Assembly: GCA_932521025.1 (NCBI GenBank)
Contig: OW051472.1
Span: forward strand, 3,348,001 to 3,412,000
DNA from: Oscheius onirici
Taxonomy: Eukaryota; Nematoda; Chromadorea; Rhabditida; Rhabditidae
Reading direction: 5' to 3'
Length of the DNA: 64,000 bases
Position 1 is the first letter of the stretch; the number at the start of each line of letters is the position of its first letter. The notes under the pieces were generated by a model. The model saw nothing but the letters and a program-made list of their open reading frames with translations, was not told where the DNA came from and did no database searches. Both the position numbers and the translations under genes were made by a program. Positions 22,701 through 34,850 of this stretch are shown here, one piece after another.

Positions 22701-24980
22701 TTTTGTCTCTCTCCCGTTCTGACTGTAAACAGCCTTTCTTGTTACAAGAAGAGGTTACACTTTCCTGATAAATTTCCTCTCTCTGTTTTTCCTCATAGAA
22801 ACAACTGCTCTTTCTCCTCTCTGCTGTCACTCTGCTGGCGCCTTGGGTCCATTCGTTTCCTTCCGCTCCCGAATAGCCCTTCGCTCGTATCGGTCACAAC
22901 AAGACCCACAGCTTCTTATCTTTTCCCTTTTCTGTTGTGTGTTTGCCGACAGCAGCAGCACAGTCTTCTCTTCCATATACCATCCGGTGCCCAAACGCAG
23001 GTCGCGCGCGCCCTCTCTCTCTCTGAAGAGAGAGCGCAACCAGTTTTTCGTAATGGTGATCGCTATTTCACCCCAGCCCAGGTGCCCGCTCTAGCGCATA
23101 CTGCGCGATGCTTTTGGACCTGTTTGTTTTCTTCTTTTGAATTCGAATATTCTTTTTCGGAGAGGCAAATGTTGCCAGTCCCGGGCACATTTCGTTTCCT
23201 TTTATGTCCTTCCATTCTCCTATTTTTGTTGAGTCAGCCGTCCTTTCGACATTCGAATAGGAAAAACAGTTTTGGTGGGAATTATAATTGGGAAATTCTT
23301 TGTGGTTGAGTCAGCAGCTGTGGTCCAAACTTGGCATTTATCAAGCCTTTATAAATATTTCGTTGGCATTCACTTTACTCCGATCATAAAATCTGATACA
23401 AAAATTTAAGTGGTGGCTCTCAGGATCTGTTAGAAACTAGAACTTCTTGGAACTTTTTCAAGAACCCTGTTCAATTTTTCTATTAGTCTCTTTTCCGCCA
23501 AGAAATTGCTTGAAACCAGTCGGTTTCTCCAGCTCCTTCCAACCTCCTCCGTCGCCAAAGTAGGCTACTAAACGTCTGTGAAACCACTCGTGTTGGAAGC
23601 GCCCGACAATTTCTTCTTCCAACTTTTCCCATCTGGGTGTGACCGGTCTTTACCTTTTCACTTTTCGATCGATTCCGGTTCGAGGAAACTGTCCCTGTGT
23701 CCTTCGTTTACGGATAGTATTAGTACGGGAGAGAGTATTTTCGCCCGCTCTGGAGGAGAGTCAACTCGGGTCGGTACGACCAATCAAAAACAGAAAATTC
23801 CAATGGCCATCTGTCTTCTGTTTATTCTTCGTCTACCAAACAGTCATGCATTTGCGAAACATCTATTATTATGGGAATGAGGCAGCCTCTCGTTTTCTTT
23901 CTCGCGCTCTCAAGGTTTCCTAGGTCGGTGATTTTATGAGCCGTTTGGCCTCTAGGTTACCAAACATTTCGAAGCGCAACTTTTTCGATTGGTTTGGACA
24001 GAGATGAACATCTGGGGTCTCGGGAAACTGTAGGGATCTTTGGGTAGAACAGTACTTCTTTTCAAGATTAAATGTTTCGAGACTGTTTTTGAACTTATAG
24101 TGTTCTGAGACGTTGCAACACTAGAGCTGTCTCAAAACTCTCAGACTCTTCAGACTCATTTTTATCCTGACAGTAGTCTGACCACTGTTATTCAAGGTTC
24201 AAAGAGCAAAAACGAGATGTTCTCGGCGTCCAGGAAACACGAGGCAATCACAATTTTTCGCTCCTCAAACAGTACAATGACGTGTGAGACTGGCGGCTGT
24301 GTTGGATGCATTCATCTCTCCCGATGACGAAGTAGCCTGTCTCCCGCCGACCCAACATGGAAATCGATCGCTGGCCCGTGCTGATCGCCTCCTTCCTTCT
24401 GATTGGAAAACTTTTCTTATCATCTCTCTTCCACGAAACAGTAGGCTGCCGAAAATGGCAGCGTTGCCGCCGGTTCCGGTGCTTGCTCATATCGCGCTCT
24501 TTCTCTCCGGCCCGGCAATTGAATGACTCTCCCTTTCTGGCGCGCACCACACATTTCGCATAATGATGAATTATTTGGCCATTCAGTCAGTCTGTCACTG
24601 CTGGTGGTGGTTGAAACAAGCCTCGCTTCTTTGGCGGTCTCTTTGTCTTTCCTTCCAAGCCAAAACACTCTTCAATCAAAAACTGTCAGCTCATTGTTAT
24701 GCCACAGATTCCACATGATCCGATCATAACAGGCGAAGAACACGTGAGCCCATGCCCATTCTATCAAGTCACAATCTCTTCCAGAAGCACTGATCCTTAT
24801 TTGGGATGGGATTGTCTAGATTTTCCGGAATCTTTTAAAACGTAGCAAAATGTTTTCCGATAAACAAATTGATTCCATCCATCTGCCTCTGTCCAAATTC
24901 TAACTTGACTTACTGTTCTTTATCTCTTCTCTTTCAAACCTCATACTATCTCTCAGAAAATTAAATCTTTTCAGATCATA
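16701..24980. other. 8-kb gene-free region upstream of mbl-1
   Basis: No open frame here has exon structure or recognisable protein content. The stretch is heterogeneous: AT-rich parts near 17600-17900, and more GC/CT-rich parts at 22000-24700 with GC-box-like strings (GTGGGCGGAGTCG, GCTCCGCCCC near 22050-22110) and CT/GA tracts (near 23005-23040). The region most likely holds the distal promoter, enhancers and perhaps untranslated first exons of mbl-1, which is on the plus strand. This is inference from position. Confidence 0.45.
20166..20202 (+). promoter_or_regulatory. cluster of TAATCC-type (K50 homeodomain) sites
   Basis: Within 37 bp are TAATCC (in ATAATCCCC), GGATTA (in TCGGATTATAC) and TAATCC (in CTGTAATCC). 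TAATCC is the core bound by K50 homeodomain proteins such as Otx/Bicoid types. Three in one short span is more than expected by chance in a region of this composition, but no test was done. Confidence 0.35.
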
Positions 24981-27900
24981 ATGTTCGACGAGAACAGTAA
25001 CACAGCAGTCTCCTCCGGAGGAACACCCCTGACCGCCGGTCAACTTCCAGCAGCCTCCGTCAATTCTTCCACTCCCAGCACAGCCATCGTCTCACAACTG
25101 CTCAATGTCAAGGATTCACGATGGTTACAGGTACATTTTCATCTTATCTTTTGACGTTCATGCACCTGACCAAACAGACAGACTCTTGGAACAAAGAGAC
25201 ACGAATTCCCCGTAGGCTTTCCTAATAGCCAGAACAGCTTGAGAGGCAATCAGTTTTGTTTTTTTCGCGTCGTCTCCAATCGGACTACAGTAGGCGCTGA
25301 CAAATTCTGAAAAGATGGGACCTGTACGAAATTCAGGAAACAAGAGGATGATGATTAATTGGATCGAACAATGGGGACTCACAACGGACGAAACATGTTT
25401 ATCCGATGCTCAGCGTGCGTGTTTATAGCATTACGACCACTCTCTCACACGCTGTCTGTCCCTCGGGGAAAGTCGGCCTTTGACTCGGATGTTCCTTCAG
25501 AAGATGGGGGCTCAATTGAAACCCAACACCTTCTCCAAGCAGCTTTGTTATGACTTGCGGACGTCTTGACGGGTCCCGTCACTTTTCGGGACGACGACTA
25601 AATGGGTTCCCAGGGGTCGTTTGACTGCTAGAGACGGATAACGATGGCCACGGGAAAAGAAGACCGATTGAGGACGATAGAAGACAATTTGTGGAAGAAG
25701 AAGGACAGCTGCCACAGGTCATTTGTTCCAGTGATGTCAGTTTGGAGGGGAATGGAATCAAGGGGTAGGGATTGGAGGTTAGAGTGTGAGAAAGAGCATA
25801 CTTTTTAAGGATCCTGATAGAGAATAAACTATCGGAGAGAAGACCCAGTAGACTAATCTAGAGAGAAAGCTAGCTAGTTAGCTTAACGAAACAGTTCCTT
25901 TGAAGTCTGTGCAAAGCAAAGCTCTTGGCTCTCTCAGGTTCTGCAAAAATTTCAATTCAGACTAAAATTTGCATTTTCAGGTAGAAGTCTGTCGCGAGTT
26001 TCAACGAGGTCAATGCACACGGAGTGACCAGGAGTGCAAGTTTGCCCATCCTCCTCCTCACGTCGATGTTCAACAGGGACGAGTGACGGCCTGCTACGAT
26101 AGCATAAAGGTTCGTCTGTCTTTTGGTCAAAAGAAGCGGGCCAATTTTGGCTGGTGCCGTCAACAATGCGTTTTGGTGTGCATAGTGACACATCTCTTAA
26201 TACTTTCTTCTCCGGCCACATCTGTAAGAAAAAGGGGGCCTCGATAGAACATGTATGAACACGGGAAGAGCGATCCGTTATTCTTTGCATTGTTTAATCC
26301 CGTATTGATGGCTGTGTTGCCAGCTGGCCCCCTCCGGGCACACGCAATGGAGCCTTTCAAATGCAAAATTTTGAGAGAAGAGGGACCAAACTTTCTCCTC
26401 TTTTTACGTGATAGTTATCGCGACCTTTTCGATCAGTTTCACTGCTTGGCCGGTCACATTTCAAATGTGTCCGTGCACCACGCCCAATCTAACCATTTCC
26501 TGCTGATGCCCATTTTTATACCATGGGGCTGGGTAAACAAGGAACAATGAGAGGGAGAACGATTGCAAATGGCGGGATTTTGAAAGGGGTAGAGACTGAA
26601 AGACTGAAAGTTTCTCTGAAAGTTACCGTTCCTTCTGAATTCTCAGTTTGGTAGTGTGAGAGAAAGCAACTCGTTTCTCCCAAAGAGTAGTCTGTTTTCA
26701 GTACCTTAGAAAGAAGCATATGCCTCATAACGCGAGCCTGGAAATCTATAAGAGAATGAAATAGTTGGCTTGGTAAAAGTTGTCTGGACACCGAATTTGA
26801 AAGTCAGTGTCTTCCAAAGAACTTTGAGTCAGTATTCCAAAGTCGGTTTTCTCTCCCAATCTCGAAGAGTCTGTGATTGAGTTGTGCCTCTTCAGATGAG
26901 TGATGTGCGGTAGATATGAGCATGGATATGCATGCTCTGATGGGCCATCTGGCTGTCGACCCTTCCAGCTCAAGATCCCCGGGGAGCAGCTCCAGTCCAA
27001 TTGGAGACAACACTCTCCGAAAGAGTCGATTGGGCTGAAGACGGAGGGACCTCCTCATAATTCCATCGTTTGTTTGGAGTCGTCTCAGCTGACCGCTTGA
27101 TTGTCTTTACGCGACGCTGTTCGCACGATCTCCAATTACATTGTAGGCATTTGGTATGTGCTAGAGGAGCGAGAACCGGTATGAATCATTTGGAAGGGAT
27201 TTGGAGCCTTGTTTTCACTCCGACCTCTCAATAACCGGACGAATTTGACCGGACACACACACGGCGAGAGGATTAGTTGGGGTTCGTGAGCGGAGAGGCT
27301 TTTACGTGAAGAGACGCGTAGTAACAAGAAGTATTTGGGCAAGGGAGACTCTCACTCCGTTCGCCATCAATCTCACCACAGGCTCTGAACTTTCGGGCCT
27401 ATTACACACGCTCGTCAAGATTCCAACACATGGATGGGGGTGGCGGGGAACGGATCAGAGTCTCTCATTGTCCTACGAACAGGGACTTGACTGATTAGTA
27501 CGATTCCCTAGAATCATGAGAGTCTGGAAGTCTGTAATACTCCAGTTCCAAACGCTTATGATAAGCTCTGTGAACTCCCAGAGTTTGGTACTCAGAACAT
27601 GTTGGCGGTGGCTCGTAACAAACCACAGATTCTCGCATTGTATTCTTCTCAAAAAATAACTTTTAGGGACGTTGTACACGAGAGAACCCGAAGTGCAAGT
27701 ACCTCCATCCTCCACAGCACATCAAGGACCAGCTTCTGATCAACGGACGGAACAACCTCGCTCTGAAAAATCTGATCAGTGCACAGTTGAATTCGGGGGC
27801 CGGACAACCGATGGTCAATCCTCTTCAATCCCTCCAACACATTCAATTGGTACACTTTCCTCAATTCTTTCATTTTCTGACCACTTTTAGCAACAACAAC

Positions 27901-30282
27901 AAGCCAGTCTGGCCGCCGCGAACATCATCCCGACCATTCCTTACCCCTACTACCAACAGATGATGTACTCTCCGATGCTACAGGCTGATCCTTACCAGGC
28001 TGCTGTCAATCAGGTAGGCTTTTTTGTCTTCCCAACACACCACTGTCCCCCCTGTGACTTGCTTCTCCTCTCCCAGAGAAAAAACTCACTTTGCACGTTC
28101 GAGACAAGAATTCATTGCAGTGTAGTTCTTTGGTTCTAACAACGCAGAAATTTCGTAGCTGCCGTAAAAGAGCACCGCATTTTGTGATGTGATTATATGG
28201 GGAGAAAGAAGCTGAGAGAATCTGCTGCTGATCCCGCTGCTATGATCTTTTGCTTTAAGAGATCTCCCTCTAACCAAGTGTGTCGTTCTTTTTCTTCTTT
28301 CCTTTGCTAATTTTCAGTTCAAGTTCAAAGCCTCTATATTCCACAATTGGTTAAATGTATGTGCTCGTGACGCTTCTAGAACATTCATTCTTTGAGATTT
28401 TTGTAGACCACATTTAGACCCAGTAACTTTACTTGGGGTCGTAGACAGACTAAGAAATATAAGCGTTACTTTACGATTCTTCGAATCAGAAATATTTCTA
28501 ATCTACCATTTATTGAGAAGATAAACAAAACATCTCAAATGAGTGACAATAGATCTGTGTATCTTCAGAGACATGAATTTGAGTCTGTAGTTTCGTATCC
28601 AAATCTGTACGATAATTTGTTAACCTGAAAATATGCAGAATCAAGCTTTTGCACGTCCTAGATGATAGACAACTTTTTTAGCAGTGTCAAATCTTAGTGT
28701 ACTTAGCAGCTTAGAAGCCAAGGAAAACTCCAAATTTTCCATTTTCTGAACTAACACCTGAGCCTCTTTCAATAGCATCGCGATCAGCAGCAGAATAGAG
28801 AAAGAGTGAGAGCGAATCTGCCCTTCCCTAACCCCGTGTCCTCTCTCATTGCATGGCTTGTGGCTGATGGCTGTATGTTCAGCAACTGCAGGCGGCCCTT
28901 CTCCAGCAGCAGGCTGTGGCCCTCCAGCAGCTCCAGCCCCAATTGCTAGCCGCCCAGCAGCTTGCTGCCGTCTCCGGAGCCTCGGCAGCCACGAGTACAG
29001 CAGCTCTTCTGACCGCCGCTGCCAGTCGAAAACGACCCGCCGGAACCGATGTCGACGAAGACCAGCAGACGAATCTTTTAGCTGTTGCCGCCGCCGCTGC
29101 TGCTGCGGTATATTTCCTTCTTTCTCGCTAAATCTGGGCCAGTCTTTTCTTTTAAAAAGAAGAAAAGACTGACCTCCGTACTTTCTTTGTTTTCCTACTG
29201 TTCAGTTTGAACCTAACGAGATGGAGTGTCGTGGCATGGGAAATGTTCTTATCTTTCTAGTGACAGCACTTGTCCCGGAGACAATCCATTAACCTCGTTC
29301 AAAAACTGGATGGATTACCTCTTTTTTGGACTAATTTTGGTAGGGACCTGCTCGGCTAGAAACTCACCACAAGCTCACACGCTATTTGCTTTTGTCTCAA
29401 GCCAATCGGGAACTAATTTGGATGTAGATTCTAACCGAGCAGGAAGCCAGATTTCATAGAGGACGGCTTGTAGCTGTCAGGTTGCGTAGACTCAGAGGGA
29501 CAGTGACAAGAGTAGATTATTGACAGTTTACACCACAGTGCAGAACCAGAAAGACGGTTCCTATTCTTCTTTAGCGTCTGCGTATAGGATTATGTTTATA
29601 CGAAAAATAAGAATAACACGGAAATGTAGTTTCTCCAAAAACCTCTATTGTTACAATACTCATCCATAGTCCGCTTGTACTTTTGTGAATGGAAACTACA
29701 CATTCTAGAAAGAAGGGGATAGAGGAAGAGCATAGGAGTAACAATTGAATAGAAAGGGCAATAAAACTGCTTGACAGGATAATGTCAGAAGTCATTGACT
29801 GCTTTCCGAGAAAGCTAACAGTGACCATTTCTAGAATAGATATACAGTTCAGAACATAAAGCGGAGTCAAAATTGGCACCTGTCCAGATTATAGAACGTA
29901 AGTCTGAGTTCTCTGACCCCTCACATTGAATCACGCAAGAACTTGCTCGGCGTTGTTAACGGGAAAGACTTTATCCGAACAAACTCAGAAAAGAGAGTAG
30001 TCTACTGGTAGCATTGAAGTTAGATCCAAATATATCTATAGAACCTGATAATAGCTATAGCTGTCTTATTTTTGAAAACACTAGACTCAACGATTGACAG
30101 AACTAGGATCTAAACGCTTTCTTCAGGGTGTTCCCTGCAAACGACCGGCCGTCGACAAGAACGGAGCCGTGGTCTATTCGGCAGCCGGACAGCCCGGACA
30201 GCAGGCCTTCAATCCGTACCTCTTGCAAAGTCTCCAAGGTTACGTGCCTACCGTCTCTTGTGAGTATTACATTCCGTCCTGA
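24981..30282 (+). CDS. mbl-1: muscleblind RNA-binding splicing regulator
   Basis: Six phase-0 exons join to 321 aa: 24981-25130, 25981-26109, 27667-27849, 27891-28013, 28883-29107, 30127-30282. The start MFDENSN and the exon 1 end VKDSRWLQ are hallmark nematode MBL-1 sequence. Residues 54-73 are CCCH finger 1 (C-x7-C-x6-C-x3-[21 protein letters not shown]). Residues 88-107 are finger 2 ([20 protein letters not shown]), split by an intron after SIK as in other muscleblinds. [17 protein letters not shown] follows. The rest is Gln/Ala-rich (residues about 155-270) and ends with a [11 protein letters not shown] segment. Only one finger pair is present, as in worms, against two in vertebrates. Muscleblind binds YGCY-type RNA to control splicing in muscle and neurons. 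The ATG is preceded by TTTTCAGATCATA, an acceptor for an upstream or trans-spliced leader exon. Further alternative exons are likely but were not identified. Confidence 0.92.
29140..29171 (+). repeat. 12-bp perfect inverted repeat (hairpin) just after mbl-1 exon 5
   Basis: CAGTCTTTTCTT at 29140-29151 pairs perfectly with AAGAAAAGACTG at 29160-29171 across an 8-nt loop. It begins 32 nt into the intron after the exon 5 donor at 29108, so the pre-mRNA could form a stem there. Confidence 0.75.
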
Positions 30283-31199
30283 TCTCCCATAAATACTGTA
30301 AAATGTAAAACAAAAACCGATCTCTCGTCCTAAGAGCTTTCACCTTCCTCCCGCTGCTCATAATAATGTATATAGAGAGCACGCTGTTCGAATCGCTTGG
30401 AGAAAAGCTGTGTGCTTAGATTAACGCTATTCGGCTCCCCAAAAATAGGGCTTTCTCACGCTTCAAACCTAATCCCTCGTTTCAGTCAGCAATGGGCAGG
30501 TGCCACCCCGCTACTAGTCCCTATTGCATATCTTTTCCTCACACAGCCTGCTTCTGTCTTCATAGCCACACTCAACCCATCTCTCCACCAACCAACCAGC
30601 CGATTCTGTGATGCCGTACGGTGACTCTCTTTCTCCCGCTCTCCTGCTTGGAAGCCTGTGCTACAAAAAAACTTATACTCTCTAGTTCTATCTGTCCCTG
30701 TAACGCTTTTGATCTCTTGTGCCAATGTCGGTGCTCTCTTCCTCCTTTTGTATGACCCATAATTCCCACAGCGTACGGGTGTGTCGGGGCGAAAAGTCTC
30801 TGGGGCCAAGCCCACACCAGTCCCCCTCACCAATGCTGGCTTAGCGTAGCTGCATGCCATCCTCTTTTCTCTTCACATTTCCACTCGTTTTTCTAACGGA
30901 AAATCTAGGAAAATTTCTCTCTCGTGTGTTCGGGTAAAATAACAGACCGTTAGAAAGAGAGTGTCTAGCTACCCAAAGAAACAGGTATTGAGAGGAGCCC
31001 GGTTTCCCCGCTATCCAACCGAGCACCCCGTCGTCGTTGTTACCCGAGTATAATCTTGTCAAAAGTGTTGTAGTCATGTAAAGAAGAATATTGCCAAAAG
31101 AATCGTATTCCAGTCACACGATTCATTTTCTCCCATTTCATTGTTCCCAGTTACTCCGAAAAGCGAATAAATTTTTGTAAAACGTTGTTTATATTTTCA
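30283..31199. other. mbl-1 3' flank
   Basis: No coding frame is convincing. The stretch likely holds the mbl-1 3' UTR; ATAATAATG/TATATAGAG strings follow the stop. An AATAAA with T-rich surroundings lies near 31166. Nothing else is recognised. Confidence 0.35.
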
Positions 31200-32133
31200 G
31201 ATTAAACTTTACTAGCTACTTGAAATAGACAAAATAATCCAATCACAGGTCTTGACATGTCAAAATCGGGAAAAAATGGGCATGACCCCTCTCCCAGTGC
31301 CGAAAAATGCATTGGGAACCGTCTTGAATTCTGCAAAAATGGGGCATGACCCGTCTTCAATTCACTTGATCATGTTCGTTGCTTTCTTGTACTTTTTCAG
31401 TAGCAAACTTTTTCAACTTAGCCAGTCTCGACACGGTAGGTCAGAATCTGTAGGTTGTACATGTGACAGTAAGCATCCGTAAGATGGTTCTCTCAAGCAC
31501 TTCGACAGTGTACTGTATTCGTCAGCTTTCCTCGACGGGTTCTCAGTGTTTCCATCCGTCCAATGTTATTCTCAAAGACTGCTAAGAGCTCATTGGAGTA
31601 GTGCTGGTTTGGAAGACGATCATCGTGACGCGGAGTGTAGACAGGTCATTTCCGACGAGGCAAATGGGAGAAAGAAATTGAATCTGAAAATAGCAGTGTA
31701 GCAGTGTTTTCGCAACAAATAAAAAGTAGAGAAACAAGTGGGACTCTCCGCTCGATTCTTCGCACGAGGACACCATTCTTAACTTCTATACCCAATTTGC
31801 TAGTCAATCCGAAGATAGACTTACCGAAACCCGATCGGCCCTCGAGCAAGAGTCAAAAGTGTCAGAACTAGGCTTCTCGGGGAAAAACCAAGCACTGGTC
31901 CAGGTACTTGGAAAAGAGCTGTGAGTCAAATGCGAAAAAAAGAAGAAATTGAAGAGAAACATGACCTGGTAGAGTAGACGAAAAGAATTGGCAAGGTGGA
32001 AATTGAAGAGCAGACGAGAAAACGAGGTAGCAGCAGCGTAAGTGAGCATCCAACTGAAGTGAAAGTCTGAAGCGCGACTTGTCAAGTCTTGTCAACTTAT
32101 GCTTGACAAGCCAAAGAGTTGTATTTTTGGCGC
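31200..32133. repeat. left arm of a large inverted repeat
   Basis: This arm matches the reverse complement of about 41660-42500. Shared strings include GTCTTGACATGTCAAAATCG near 31250 (right arm near 42430), GCATGACCCGTCTTC near 31342, a block around 31800-32100 that holds an open frame of about 90 codons in both arms, TTGACAAG, and TTTTGGCGCCAA at the inner end near 32127-32138. Beyond GGCGCCAA the two sides diverge. The arms bracket about 9.5 kb that contains the CUB-like cluster. Confidence 0.7.
31804..32085 (-). other. open frame of 93 codons conserved in the repeat arm
   Basis: The frame begins MTSRASDFHFSWM, contains a hydrophobic middle (FRLLYQVMFLFNFFFF) and ends KPSSDTFDSCSRADRVSVSL. 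Its counterpart in the other arm (41706-41960) is also open and clearly similar. It may be a short membrane-type ORF, a piece of an older mobile-element gene, or chance openness kept by recent duplication. No family is recognised. Confidence 0.3.
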
Positions 32134-32577
32134 CAACAACCTGGAAGTAGAAAAAATCTATTAAAAGTTTGCCATTATCCAATCAACTAACTGAGATATT
32201 TAAGCTCAGGGCCACCCGCCAATCATAAAAGCTTTAGAATTCTTGTCATCCGCGAAATCATAAAAGAAAGGAAACTCCATGTCCCGATAAAAGTCTGGTA
32301 ATTCCAATACTTCTGAAAGGGAAAGAATCTAAATCAGCCCCAACAGCCTGGAAGTAGAAAAAAGCGAGAGATAATCCTCTGAATCCTGTGAATGGAACAA
32401 GGAAAATTTTTTATACTTTTCCCAAGGTTGATAGAAGCTCAGATTGGACAGACCAAAACAAAAGCAGCAAGAAAAAAACAAGCATGGAAACAGAAAACGA
32501 CGGTATCAAAAAGAGACTCACTAGTTCCACCAAACGGAGGCAGAAGGGAGGGCAGAACGGAAGAACACATCCTTTCA

Positions 32578-32655
32578 AAATAGTTTATTAGACATTTGGA
32601 TGTCTTTTCTCTTTGATCCTACATGCGCAGGTGTTTAAAGAGTTTCGGAAGAGTC
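32578..32655 (-). pseudogene. 3' end fragment of a duplicated small gene
   Basis: The minus strand reads PKLFKHLRM, a stop, then the same 3' UTR and AATAAA context found at the end of the gene at 36547-37002 (shared string AAAAGACATCCAAATGTC). Nothing of the rest of that gene precedes it, so this is a truncated, inverted partial copy. Confidence 0.7.
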
Positions 32656-33096
32656 TACAGAAGCTGTCAAAGCTATCTAGGGATAACATTGGGTCTCGCA
32701 GTCGTCTCTAGCAAAATGTGAAGGTAGGATACCGAAAAAATGGATCAACTGTTGTTCCAATTGATTTAATTTGAGAGACCCGAGGAAATCTATAGACTTT
32801 GGCGAACAGCTGAGTCACGGAAATAATAAAAGGCCTGGAGACAGCCAGAAACGGTACAACTAAAGAGAATAGTAAGAAACGAGTGGACAGTTCAGAGCAT
32901 CTGTCTTAGATCAATTGGTTCGCTCAGCCGCTGGGAAAAACGGGACCGCAAGGACACTGCCGGACCCGGAAACCGAAGATGAGGCAGAAACTGAAGATGT
33001 GTTGTTTACCGGCTCTTTGTACCAAAAAAAAATATCCTATTTTGGTTGTTGATCGTGCAGGATAGAACACAAACCGAAACCACTTTATTCTCATAA

Positions 33097-33703
33097 TTAT
33101 CCGACTATACTGTCCCAGAAGCCTTTAGTTGTCAACAGTTCTTCAGGTGCCCATGTTGATTTCGGCTCATCGACAATTCTCATCTCATATTCGATCACAA
33201 CCGTTCCATAGAGATAGAGAGTTTGTAGTCCCGAGTTCACAGTCACTGTCGCCGATTCCGGAGGACGGAATGTTAGCGGGCTGCCAAAGGCTGTATGATG
33301 AATCTCCAAATGAGCATCTTGAGTGTACGTCTTCCAGTTGAAGGTGTACTCGATCCAATTATCCAGACCAGTATCTCCATCTTTCAGGTCGTTCGGCATA
33401 TGAAAGTAGAGATATCGATCGTAGCCTGTGGCTTCCTTCTGGAGCAGACCCCGTTTCGAGGTCTTGTTGTTCGTATAAATGTTGATAAAGACGTCGTCTG
33501 AGGTGAAATTCAGAGATCCAGATACTAGAAAAATGGTCTTCATTCCCGCAAGGATCATGTCGTACTCTTCTCCTAGATCCTCGGCACTAAAACAGACATT
33601 CTTTCGGGGAGAATTGCTGACGAACTGAAAACGTTTGATGACGCGTGTTTCGTTCAGTTCATGACAGAATATACCGTCGTAGATGAAGAATTCGACATCA
33701 GCC
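33097..33703 (-). CDS. CUB-like family secreted protein, 5' end unresolved
   Basis: An open minus-strand frame ending at 33097 encodes ADVEFFIYDGIFCHELNETR, FVSNSPRKNVCFSAEDLGEE, a block MKTIFLVSGSLNFTSDDVFI, and a beta-rich tail (SGLQTLYLYGTVVIEYEMRI) ending TTKGFWDSIVG. It parallels the last exons of the CUB-like gene at 39-41.5 kb (FELYDG...IYSGVKTIVLLNGTMSF). Two more exon-like pieces lie upstream, one opening MKTTHSIITVVKSQENYTNS at 34037, but I could not join them to a signal peptide, so the gene may be truncated. A minus-strand AATAAA sits near 33083. Confidence 0.5.
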
Positions 33704-34850
33704 TAAAATTGTTTTCACCTTCATCCAAACATATCTTGCCCATCAAAAGCCAAAATCCCATTACCGGAAACAGAAAGAACAAATAAGACAATTTTGAAGA
33801 TTGACGGAAACTTTCTACTGATTTGCTACGAGAGACAATCGTTTAGCAGGGACCGAGAGAAGAGTAAGAACAGATTGTCAGTAGGACAGGTAAGGAAAGG
33901 GTAAGAGACACAATGTGAACAGGATTGCGAACGCGACTGAAGCAACTCACAGAGAACTCAAAGTCTTGCAGAGTATAGGAATTAGTGTAGTTCTCTTGTG
34001 ACTTCACTACTGTAATAATCGAATGTGTTGTTTTCATTTGATGGAATCCACCAAAACCTAGGTCTCTATAAAATATTGTTTCACCAATAAGACATTCTGA
34101 ACTATCTGTTAAATACTATACGAGTTATCTGAGTTTTATTTTCGATTTTTGGCTTTCTTGAAAGTCAAGGCGAAATACATATTCTGATTGTCAATGAGTC
34201 CCGACTTGGTTCTGTTCTAGGTTTGGGAAACTTGGTCGAGAGTGAAGCTCAGGATTGCCATGACGAGAATAATGGATGTAGATACCTATAGTAAAAAAAA
34301 CAATGTCATCCATGCTGCCAATCTTTGTCGACCTGAATTCTTGATATGGAAAAAAAACCCAGAAACTACTTGTATCCTTGATGACCCGCCTCTCGTTGGT
34401 TGTTAGGACCAGGAAATCCTTTGTACGGAATGAAATCTAAGTCTTCCTGTAGCTGGTCTTCAAGAGGCTTTTGGATAGAGCAGTCTGGAGATCGGGCTTA
34501 CTGGGCTAATAGTAGATTTTATGTTTCGGTAAGATACACTCCTCAGCATCACTGAGCACCAAGATCGTTTGGTCAAGAAGAAGAACCTATGAACTTGGAC
34601 ATTTGTCCGTGAAAATGTATCCGGAATCCGGATAGGCAATGAACCGTTTTGTTACTTTTTGTCGATGAGTGTAGCAATGTGCAGCGAGACTGGAGACCAG
34701 AAGTGTACCCCAAAGTTTACTATCAACAACAACAACTTGGCTATATGTTTAATGAATTTATTTGGAATCATTTTCTCTCCAACAAAGCCGGTCTCAACGC
34801 ACGGTAGGCAGAAAAAGAAGTCATGATAGGCTCTTCGGAACAGAGCATAT

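Noticed and set aside
22605-23309. 234-codon plus-strand open frame in the region before mbl-1
   Set aside because: Composition is that of pyrimidine-rich DNA (Ser/Leu/Phe/Pro runs); no Met near a sensible start and no family features.
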